Below are positions 32,890-43,723 of a stretch of DNA of 64,000 nucleotides, piece after piece. How positions within the stretch are numbered: the stretch's first letter is position 1; every line of letters starts with the position of its first letter. The stretch lies in contig NC_087067.1 in the NCBI RefSeq assembly GCF_963678635.1, forward strand, positions 20,146,596 through 20,210,595, written 5' to 3'. The notes under the pieces are model-generated. The model was not told where the DNA came from and did no database searches. It saw only the letters and a program-made list of their open reading frames with translations. The position numbers and the translations under genes were made by a program. The stretch is from Symsagittifera roscoffensis. Lineage: Eukaryota > Xenacoelomorpha > Acoela > Convolutidae.

Positions 32890-33357
32890 ATGTCATTTAA
32901 AAACCTAGGAAATAAACAAACAATCGTTTTACACAATTGTGAAATAAATAACAAAAAATACGACCTTGTAATCACACCTCATACACAAACAGTTGGATAC
33001 ATTAGAACAAAACGACAAACATTAAAGAGAAAAATACTAACTAAACAAAGACAAATAACACGAAAAAGATTTTCAAAAAATCGAAACGCATTTTCAGAAT
33101 CAGAAACCAACAGTTTAGACGAACTTTATAAACTAAAAGAATCAATAGATAAAAATTGCCCAATCCATGATCAATTATATTTCTCTGACTCAGAAACAAC
33201 TTCAAATTCATCAAAAAGAGGAAAAAGAAGAATAAAAAAGCAGTATAAACACAAACCAGTACATTTATACAATTGGAATCAACCAATTAGACACATTGAT
33301 AATTACATATTAACAGTCATCGAACGAAAAAATGAGCTCAACGCACACCCCAGGTGA
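32890..33357 (+). CDS. Basic 155-aa ORF, copy B
   Basis: ATG start; a Lys/Arg-rich centre (about residues 40-65, TKRQTLKRK and RKRFSKNRN), a Ser/acidic stretch (SDSETTSNSS) and a second basic run (KRGKRRIKKQ). It looks like a small nucleic-acid-binding or nuclear protein. It overlaps the first 26 nt of gag in another frame, so gag would be reached by reinitiation, leaky scanning or a +1 shift. Copies B and C differ by three conservative residues, with more synonymous changes. Family unknown. Confidence 0.65.
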   Translation: MSFKNLGNKQTIVLHNCEINNKKYDLVITPHTQTVGYIRTKRQTLKRKILTKQRQITRKRFSKNRNAFSESETNSLDELYKLKESIDKNCPIHDQLYFSDSETTSNSSKRGKRRIKKQYKHKPVHLYNWNQPIRHIDNYILTVIERKNELNAHPR

Positions 33358-36300
33358 AGAAAGTCCAGATGATGATGATATTTTCCCCTTTATCGTAGAC
33401 GCAACCACTGATAGAGGACAGCATATATTCTGCAAAAATTTACTCTTAAATTTGTTTGAACCCGGAATCAGTCCATGTAAAACAGAGTTCCCAGATGTAA
33501 AAATCAAAAGACAAATTATCGATCACTATCTAAAAGATATATGTAACCTAACACAACAATACGGAATCTACTCCATAGAATTCAGCTCACCAAACCAGAA
33601 TCACAGTAAATATATAATTCAAACAGACGACCTTGATTTAGAATTCTCAAAAATATTCTCAGAATATATAAAAAGCATCCAATATAATAACTCACAAAGA
33701 GCAAACTCCATATTCACCAATGAAGTTTTTGCGATAATATATAGTTACATCTCGATATTAGAAAACGAAATCCAGATACCAAATGTCTCACCAACAGAAA
33801 CATCTAAACATATAAGAGTACGACATGAAATCACACTACTCTCTAGTTTTCTAAATATAATTAAAGAAAATTTCACGAAAGATGAAAATTCACAACATAC
33901 AAAACACGACTTACAAAAAATCTTGGCATGGTTCATAATAGATTATTTCACACATAATATTGATTTAATTTCACAAGCAAGAAAAAACTTTAGACCCCAA
34001 AACTCCAACGATGATACTGCCATCACAGAACAATCAGACTATGTTTGGGACCCCGAATGGTCTCATCCCGCATTCATAAACTTCCCACAATCAATCTCAA
34101 GTCAAGCAATAAGTACGATATCTTATGTAAGAGATTATGTACGAGTAATACCATTAACCATTGATGCAACACCATTAAACTATAATACATTTTTACCCGA
34201 TATGCAAAATAATAGTTTAAACTCTACAGTCATACACAATGAAAACCTCAATGGAACTAGGAATCTTACTCAACAAGATATCCAGACACCATCACACTTC
34301 ATAAATGAAGAAATCGTACACACAACAACTACACAACAAAGTATTTCACCAATACGTCCAAACTTAACAACACCAAGAAATACAAATTCTTCACAAACAC
34401 AGGTAACATTACAATCAACCGTTAAACCTTCGGTTGCTCCAAAATATTCACACATGGATTACCAAACATACAGACCCATGACAATACCGCCAAAAACACG
34501 CAAAACGTTCACTAGAAACAGCTTTGCAGACCATAATTATAATTACACACATCCATCAAAAACAAATTATCAACCACGAAAAAATTTTAGTAATTATACA
34601 AGATCTCAAAACTGGGATAACCCAATGGCACCACCAAATTCAGTAAATATCCAAACAAATTTACATCCTCCACAGGATCGTAGTGAAAACTATTAATTTT
34701 TTCAACAAAATAAAAATAAAAAACAAACATCTTATCAAATGGATTACTTATCCTCAGATGATGATTTCTTACAACCAGATATATTTACACCCTATAATCA
34801 AGAATATCGTGGACAAGGAATACAGAAACCACATACATATCATAGAATTTTTTCTCCACAACCAATAGATACACAAATTCAACAACCAATTCAACAACAA
34901 AACCCAATTAATAAATCTTTTCAACCAATTCAGCAACAAAACCCAATGATTGCAAACTCGTACCAACCAGCACAAATGCAAAATGAAATACCACTCCCAT
35001 ATTATCTTCAACAACACGAAATAACAAGAAATCAACTTTCAAATTTTTCTCAAATGCCAAATGCAGCAGAATCATTACAAATGACGATGAATCCATACCT
35101 TATGGGTGGATCATCAATAACATCAAATAAACCTTTAATGGTATTCACACGAACAGACCCTGAATATTCTGTAGAAGACTATTTAAATGCAGTCACAGCA
35201 AATTTGATTTTAAATATAGGACCTGAACCAATTAATACGCCACTACATCAAAACTGGATACATCGACGCACAGCGTTAATACAAACAACTCTAGATGGCG
35301 CAGCCCAAAAATGGTTTTCAGTATTGCCTATAGAAATAAAATCAAATTGGAAAAGATTTACACAAGAATTTTCAAAAATGTTTGACTCCGAAAGAAACAA
35401 ACAACAACAAAGAGTTTTATGTAATGAAATTCGCAGATTACCAAACGAAACCATCAAGCAATTAGCAGTACGAATCGAAACACTAGTTCGAAAAGCATAT
35501 TCATTAAATACACATGACTATAAAAACACAAAGATGACAGAAATCTTAATGATGACCTTAACACCACAATTAAGGAAAATAGCAATAAAAAAGAGAGCAT
35601 CCCATCCTTCGTCAATTCGAGAACCCGATTTAGATTTTCGAAAACTAGTAGACAAACTAGAACAAGCAGAAATCACAATGAAACTCGAAGAAACGGAAAA
35701 TCTGAAATTACAATACGTTAACAGAATTGAAACAGCTTCCACAAATATAAACAATATACAAGAATCAGATACAGATCTCGTTGAAAAAATCACTGAAATA
35801 CTCAATATTTACGAAAAACACCCAAACTTTAAAGGCAAACCATCTTTCAAAAAATGGTGTAATTATTGCCGACGATACGGACATAGTATTTCTGAATGTA
35901 GACAAAAACAGCAAGACAATCAAAATAAACCTCAAAAATATAAAGAACCAAATAAATCATTCTATCAATACATGAAAAAAGATCAAAATCTACCGAACAA
36001 AACAGTCTACAGCAACAACAGTTCAGGAAAACCACTCCCGAACAATACAAATTATACAAGAAATCAATCACCATATAACTCAAGTTATAGAGGAAGATCA
36101 CCAGAACGAAGAAACACGCATAATTCATCACAAAATCACTACAATAGACCAAATAGTCGAAATAACTACTCCAGATCACATTCAAATACACAACGATTTG
36201 TTTCTAGATCAAATTCCCAATCAAGAAATAGTTATTATCCAAACAATCAATCACGAAACTCATCATACAATAGGAATAGAAACTACTCAAATAATCGGAA

Positions 36301-38083
36301 TAGAAGTTATTCAAACAACCGAAACCAGAATTACCCGAACAATCAATCAAGGAATAACTCATATAATAGATCAAACTATAACAGACCAAACAATAATTAC
36401 CAAAACAGATCGCGAAATAATTCACAAAATCGACACTCAAGTTATAATAATCGTTATAGAAATTATTCCCAATCACCACACCGGAATAATAATAACTATA
36501 ATAATTCTAATAATCGCCACAGAAGTAGTACACCTAAACATCAAAGACATATTAATCAAGTACAATCTAATCCAGAAACAACATCAGACCCTCCAGGTAT
36601 TGATGACACAGTAACTGATACGTTACAACTCAACCAAATAAACTGTGAATCATCAGATTCAGAAAGCGATGCAGAAAACACTCTCTCCATCAACATGATA
36701 AAAGTCGAAAACGACTATGAACCTGTTATATATGAAGAACCTTTTTCATCACACATATATGAGAATCAATCAGAACTCCTTCACAATTATTATATTGAAC
36801 CCGTCCATTCCACACCGACGATACAAAAAACTAATGAAATTAACACTACAAACCAACCCAATGAGAAAGAAAAAACAAAATGTTTGAATACAAATCACAT
36901 CTATCAAAACATACAAAAAGAACAACCCAAAGAAAAAATTTGGACAATACCATTTCTTTTGGAAAGCCCAAAAAGCAAAGAATTTCAACCACCAGATCTT
37001 GAAATTGATTTTTTAATTGATTCAGGAGCAGAATCAAATATAATAAACATTCCCACATGGAATGAAATAAAAACCTTACACCCAAAGCTAACACCTCTTG
37101 AAACCTTCAGCAAACTAGCAACAGCACAAGGATCAACATTAATAAATTACGGAAAAATTCAATTATTTCTTCTCCCCACAAGAACAATGGAGCAAAACAA
37201 AATTTTAACCAAACCATTTAAACAAATATTCCATATCACTGATATTAAACATAATATCATTGGAATACCATTTATCTCTAAATATATACCAACAATCAAC
37301 ATCTTGAATAGTAAAATATTAATCAAAGATAAATATACAAAAACAAAAGACACATCCCTAACATTTTTTCAAAGATTAAATAAACAACCACCATTTTTTT
37401 CAAAATTTTACCCAATATATAACCAGCAAAGAAAACACTTGAAACCACTATCAGGAAACATCTATAATTTTTCAATCAAACAAGTTCACCAATATGATAA
37501 AAAACAAAACAAACAAAAATTTTATATGTCAGATTTTGAATTCAAACCTATTCATAAGTTTTTCAAAATCACAATCTCATCAATAAAATATTTGAAAAAC
37601 TCGAATTCAGATATTATTTCCTTACATGTATACAACAATACACCTTACCAAGTAACATTACCTTTAGGACTTTTAGGCTATTGCGAAACCAACGCTACAA
37701 TATTACCAATACACGAAAAAGCATATCGTGTAAAAAATATACTCCAATTACTAGATATTTGCCAATCTACAATTCTTAATGAAGAATTATCTATAAATAA
37801 TATAATAAGTAACGAAAACAGAAATACGGATTATTTCACAAAAACTCCATATTTCAAACCTACATTCAACATAAGTAACTACACAGAGGACCAACAAAAA
37901 TTTTTAACAATGTTTAATTTCCAACATTCACAAATAACACAAGACGAATTCGAAAAATTAGCCAAACAGCTAATTAAATATTCATCAGTCTATGCAACAT
38001 CAAAATTCGATGTTGGGAAAATCAGTTCATCACTACATCTCCCGTTAAAACCAGACGCAGTTTTCAAAAAACAGAGCAAGTAA
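33332..38083 (+). pseudogene. gag: Copy B Gag-protease, one nonsense codon
   Basis: Same layout as the intact copy C ORF, with a TAA at 34694-34696 about 455 codons in. After it the frame is open again through the capsid domain, the CCHC knuckle, the RN/S-rich region and the protease DSGAES. It ends at a TAA 36 nt inside the RT frame. The splice-donor-like CCCAG|GTGAAG is at 33353/33354. Confidence 0.88.
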
Positions 38084-41000
38084 AGTACCAATTCACTTAC
38101 ATGATAAAGTGAACAGATTACTCGACATTTTAGAACAATACAACATTATATCACCAGTAAACAAAGAAGAACAACCAAAAGGCAACACATTTATCAACCC
38201 CGTTATCATTCTAGCTAAAGGAGAATCATTAAAAATCGTTCTCGATGCTAGATACCTCAATTCACTTATAGATGAATCAAAATGTAATTGGCCCATTGAA
38301 CCAATACAAGTTATTTTAACAAAAATAAACGGCAAATACTTTACAACCGCCGATATGAATAGTGCATATAATCAAATGCCATTAGATGAACAATCACGAC
38401 GCTTAACACAATTTGTTATTGGAAATCAACAATACGAATTCAACCGCTTATTCTATGGAATATCCATAGGACCAGCAGCATTTTCAGCTTTTATGAGCAA
38501 AATTTTTCGACCACTAATACTCAAGAAAAACGCAATCACCTATTTAGACGATGTTTTTATGCAATCACAAACAAAAAAGGAAATGTTCAATGTTTTAGAA
38601 CAATATCACCAAATACTTCAGAACGAAAATCTGAAGGCCGCCCCCGATAAATCACACTTCTTTTTGACAAAAGTTAAATTCTTAGGGCATAATATAGAAA
38701 GAAAAACAATCACTCCATTGAAATCACGTATAGACGCTATTCAAAAACTCCAACCACCAACAAATAAAAAGAAAATCCAAGAATTCCTTGGAATGTTAAA
38801 CTTTTTAAGCAAATATGTTTATAAAATGCAATTATATCTACGACCATTCTATAACATACTTAGACAACAAAATAATTTTGAATGGAATATAGAACATCAA
38901 GCACGATTTGAAGAAATTAAAAAACTTCTAACTGAACAAATTTCAAACACAATTCCAGATTCAAATCAACCATTTTATGCAATGTGCGATGCTTCGAACT
39001 TTGGCATCGGCGCAGCATTATTACAATCACATAATAGTACAAATAAAATGAACCTCATATCAGCAAATTCTCGATTATTCACTCAAGCAGAACTAAGACT
39101 CTCAACTCTAATGAGAGAATGTACAGCCATAATATATACACTAACAGAATATGAATTTCTGATACTTGGATCAAAACATCCCACAGTTCTATTCACAGAC
39201 CATAAACCAATCATCTTTCTTTTTACACAAAAGTCTAATCCAAACCACCGAGTTTATAGATTTCAACTCATTTTAATGAAATTCCCAAACTTACATATAG
39301 TTTGGACCGCAGGAAAAAATCTTGCATTACCAGACACCTTAGGTCGAAATACGCCACCTGAATTACTTACACGAAAAACCACAGTTGAAATACCCAAAAA
39401 CATAAAATTCTACCTTGCAGAAAATGAAACATCACCCCGATTGGAATGCAAATATGCAGTAAAAACTGACTTTGAACAATCACAAATAAATAATTTACAA
39501 CATTTCCCACTTTATTTAGATTGTCAAAATAATCACTATGAAGTTGATCTACTTGGAGCATCAACTTTTAAACCAATCCCATATTCACAATGGATAAAAA
39601 ACAACACCCAACAAAAAAGAATAAAACAACACCCGCCTAAAAAAGACCATTTTCCATTAATTGAAAAAGAAAATCTGACTGATAAAATAAACTTATCAGG
39701 ACCACAAACAAACGATTCAAAATACACAATAAATCAAGTTTTTGACCTCCATGACCCACTTGACACAATACCCTTATCTAAATTAGAAATCGAAAACATT
39801 TTTCTCCCCCCAACAGAAACAATTACAATTTCAACACTGAAACAATATCAAAACCTTGACCCAGTAATTCGACAACTGAAATCATGGCACAAATATAAAA
39901 CTAAACCTATCAAAGCAGATTCAACTATTCTAGGAAACAAAACACTCCTCAGATATTTTCGAAAATTCAACAATACAACAATTAACGAAAACACAGACCT
40001 TCTAGAATACAAACTAAATGAATCTACAGTTCCCTGTCTCCCTTTAAGTATGATTCTTATAGCTTTTAATATTTCACATACACAAAATATTAAAGGACAC
40101 TCTGGATCAGAGAAAACATATTCAAATTTCATACAAAACTTTTATTTCCCAAATGCACCAATTTGGATAAAAGTACTATGCAATGATTGTATAGTATGTC
40201 AACTAAATAAACCTTATCCAAATCAAAAACAAATAGCACAAAAACAAGATTTTAAAGGACAAAGTTTGTACTTTAACCATCGTATCTCATTTGATACTAA
40301 AGGACCAATTTCACCCTCATCCGAAGGAAACTCCTACATTATGGTAATTGTTGACGCATTTACACATTATGTAGCACTTAACCCAGTACCACATTGTAAC
40401 GCTTATTACGCTTACACAACACTCTATGAACACTGGATAGCAAAATTCGGACTACCAGAAATTTTAGTTACAGACAACGGTACAGAATTCATAAATAATG
40501 AAATCATCACACTATGTCATTTATATAACATTAAACACAAACCACGTACATCTCACGCACCTTGGACAAACGGCTTAGTCGAAGGTATGAACCGTTCATT
40601 ACAAGAATATCTCAGATGTATCATCAATGGAAATGATACAAGATATACCGAATGGTCAGCAGATGTAAAAGTATTTCCCTTAGCATATAATTCACAAATC
40701 ACGACAACTTTAGGAATGTCACCATATGAAATGGTTTTTAACCAAAAGCCACGCAAACCAATAATGTTTACAGCAAACTCTCATAAAAACGCACAAGGTT
40801 ATTGTCAACCAAATAAAGACTCATTTTGTTATAACCTACCATTACATACACACGATGAAGATCATTTTCATCACCCACAAATTCTTAAATTAGCCTCCGG
40901 TACACACACCGAATGGATTTTAAACAGAGATAAAAAACACAATGAAATTTACCAAAAGGTAACAAAAAAGTTGTTACAAAGGCAAAATATTAATGAACAG

Positions 41001-41572
41001 ATAAATTCACGCTTTACACCAGCCTCCGATTTAAAAATTGGAACATTTGTTTTAATACCCAATTTTAATACTCAAAAAGGAATTTCAAAAAAGTTACAAC
41101 CCCTTCGTAAAGGACCATACCAAATAATTGCAAAACCCACTGATGTCACATATAAAATCACCGACTCAGATAAAAAGAAATCGTTCAACACCGAAATAAC
41201 CTATTACCTTATTATCCAAAAGAGTACGCACTCCGCGAACTAACTCAATTATATTCTTTTACAGGTTTAAAAGTTATTCAAAATAACCCACATACGGACA
41301 CCATAACAAAGGAACAAAATGATATTCACCTCGGAAATCAAAATACAAAATCAAACACCACAAAAAACAATACAAAAAATCTTGATCAAAATACATCTCA
41401 AAAAGAAAGAAAAAATAGAAAAATGACAGAACAAATAATACCCCAAAAACAAATCGACAAATCAGAACATAGAGAGTCTTCACGACTTAGAAATCAACCA
41501 CGTAAAAATTATAAAATATTCATCCCACAATCTAAAATATTAAAGAAAGTTGAATTTCAAAAACAACCTTAA
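38048..41572 (+). pseudogene. pol: Copy B Pol: RT, RNase H, integrase, C-terminus frameshifted
   Basis: The frame is open from 38048, +1 relative to protease, with a 36-nt overlap. YLDD of RT is at about 38541, RNase H Asp at 38988 and 39199, and integrase D, D, E at about 40291, 40472 and 40580. The GPY motif is at about 41116. One A is missing from the run at 41172-41176 relative to copies A and C, so the frame ends at 41243 and the last 110 codons (to 41572) are in another frame. RT sequence matches the Ty3/gypsy type common in aquatic invertebrates, by recollection of family blocks only. Confidence 0.88.
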
Positions 41573-42369
41573 ATTCTACATTTAAAAATCTTTGCACCTC
41601 TGAAACATTTCACACTTTCATTTTTCAAGATAACATGCTGATAAACACGCAGCGATTCTAGTTCAAAATTAGCCAATAGGATTCATCCAATCCGTCACCT
41701 TCTATAACTTTAACACAAACCAACTAGACGAAAAATATTAAACTCCAGGCATATCTATAACTATAACTCTACGACCTCCAGGTCAAAAATAAGCAAACCA
41801 CTCCAACTTGACAACTAAAATAAATATCACCATAATATCATAACCCTCCCTTATCTAATAAACCAAAGATCAACAATATTTCCCCAACTCAGCCCTCAAA
41901 TACCCCCCAAACAAATATGTTAAATTAGCCTAAAGTAAAAGAACGACCATTTTGTTTAGCCTAAAGTATAATAATCTCAAAAATACCCCAGATCATTTGA
42001 CAAATGAAAATAAAGACAAAGAAGACCTCCCGATCACCATAAAAATTGCCCCCAACAATTTTTTACGAAACTCAACCCACTTGTCAAAAAACTAATAAAT
42101 AATCCGACCACACTTGAAAATTGCCCCAAACAACAAAAAATATTCGATCACGAAGCCATTTCTTAAATGCTCTTCTATCAAACAGTCACTAAAATTATCA
42201 CAAACCTCAAACAATTTTTTACGATACTTGAAACTTTCATAATATTTCTTTTTGATATCCTTGAATCTTTTCTAATACTCTTAATCATTTTTTGTAATAT
42301 TTTTTAAATTTTCTACACTATATTCGAACTATTTCTCCAACTTTCAAAAACCCTTGATTATATCCACAG
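41573..42369 (+). promoter_or_regulatory. Pol-to-accessory spacer with candidate env splice acceptor
   Basis: Non-coding, about 800 bp. Two TAGCCTAAAGTA repeats lie near 41930 and 41957. The last 150 bp are pyrimidine-rich and end in TTATATCCACAG|G (boundary 42369/42370), conserved in copy A. It is well placed as acceptor for a subgenomic RNA carrying the downstream genes. Confidence 0.55.
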
Positions 42370-42392
42370 GTACGATTTATAAAATTGTCTAA

Positions 42393-42569
42393 ATGATACG
42401 AACTATTTTCAGTAGAACTGATATTTTTCTACTATTTGTAATTTTCATAACATTTCTATCATCCCTCATTTTGACTATATGCAAATGTATAAAGAAAGCA
42501 ATCATCACATTCGCTCTAGCAACAATCCTCCTAATTCTTTTCTTAGAAGAATACTTTAATAAACATTAA
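42393..42569 (+). CDS. Small two-helix membrane protein (58 aa), copy B
   Basis: Starts MIRTIFSRTD, with two hydrophobic segments flanking CKCIKK, and ends four codons earlier than in copy A because AAA became TAA. Amino acids differ at two positions from copy A, both conservative, against six silent changes. Such a protein would sit in a membrane and might assist Env, like small accessory proteins of complex retroviruses; this is analogy only. Confidence 0.7.
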   Translation: MIRTIFSRTDIFLLFVIFITFLSSLILTICKCIKKAIITFALATILLILFLEEYFNKH

Positions 42570-42589
42570 CTTTTTCAATAAAAGAATAG

Positions 42590-43723
42590 ACCAAAAAGCT
42601 ATCAAAAATTGCTACCCAAAAGTCACCAAGTCAGTCTTCACCGACATCATCCCAAGATAACCCAACAACACCTTCAACTACCAATAATCCTCAAAGATCT
42701 ACACGAATTTCCTTTCAAGATAACCCATACACTTTTGAAGAACGACACGCTCGTTTATCAGAACCACTAGAACCAGCTCAACGACAAGCACCTCTAAGCG
42801 AACCAACATATAACTTATACCCAACACTACCACAAGAATTAAGTAGAATAAGAAATCCTAGTCAAAACCAAAATACAGTCGAAATAAATAGACAAATTAT
42901 ACATCCTCGACGGAACAAGAATTTTCTAACTCCCCGAGTTCATTTTGATATACCTCAATCCCCATCACAAAACACTCCAGAAAACCCCATTGGTATATTA
43001 CCAGAAACCCCTACGCTTCTTTCACAACGTAGCACCTCAAGCCTACCATCAGATTACTTAGGTTCAACACCAACATCTGAACAAATACGTGAAAATCCCT
43101 TTAACCCCCCAAACCAGGCATCACGACTACCATATTGGACAACACATTCATTTACACAAGGTGAATTAAATTTAGTCAATGATCCAATAGATATTTCTAC
43201 GGATACAACAACATCCTCATCACTACCAGAAACATTATCACTACCATCAGCACCATCAATAAGCCAGATTTCACCACCACCTTTTAACTTAAATTTTCCA
43301 AATAATCTCGACACCAGATATCGAGAACAATCATCAACAAATATCCCTTTAAGACTAGATTGGAATACATTTACAGCCCCTCCACCATTATTTGGACAAC
43401 ATCTAGAAAGTAATCGCCTCCACAACTGGGCACTTAATAGATTACAATACCGACAAGACATTCACGACGATATCCGTGATCACAATATCCAAATACTTCA
43501 ACAAAACAGTTTACAATTAAAGTTTGAAATTACAGTTAAATTAAACAACATTACTCAACATCCCTACCCATTAAACCCACCAAACATAACAGCTCAATCA
43601 CTACCACCACCATTTATAACCACTGAAGTAATATATAAATACGACAGATATACCAAAAACACAATTGGTTACATCACATTTTATAACCCATACTCAGGAT
43701 TATCATACACATGTATATTCTAA
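42590..43723 (+). CDS. Proline/serine-rich ORF without ATG, copy B
   Basis: Open frame of 377 codons colinear with copy A without indels. It has no AUG start. In copy B the frame is offset from the upstream membrane protein because one A is missing from a run at 42593-42597. The last 14 nt overlap the Env start. N-terminal two thirds Pro/Ser/Thr-rich, C-terminal third probably folded. It could be made from spliced RNA using an upstream AUG such as that of gag. Confidence 0.6.
   Translation, partial: TKKLSKIATQKSPSQSSPTSSQDNPTTPSTTNNPQRSTRISFQDNPYTFEERHARLSEPLEPAQRQAPLSEPTYNLYPTLPQELSRIRNPSQNQNTVEINRQIIHPRRNKNFLTPRVHFDIPQSPSQNTPENPIGILPETPTLLSQRSTSSLPSDYLGSTPTSEQIRENPFNPPNQASRLPYWTTHSFTQGELNLVNDPIDISTDTTTSSSLPETLSLPSAPSISQISPPPFNLNFPNNLDTRYREQSSTNIPLRLDWNTFTAPPPLFGQHLESNRLHNWALNRLQYRQDIHDDIRDHNIQILQQNSLQLKFEITVKLNNITQHPYPLNPPNITAQSLPPPFITTEVIYKYDRYTKNTIGYITFYNPYSGLSYTCIF

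Noticed and set aside
33315..33335. Programmed -1 shift at the A-AAA-AAT heptamer before the gag AUG
   Set aside because: A -1 shift there runs into TGA at once; gag is in the +1 frame.
36198..36614. Overlapping +1-frame ORF of 138 codons inside the Arg/Asn/Ser region of Gag, open in all three copies
   Set aside because: It has no AUG, is Ile/Thr-rich as expected from shifting AAY/AGA-rich codons, and differs in length in copy A; composition explains it.
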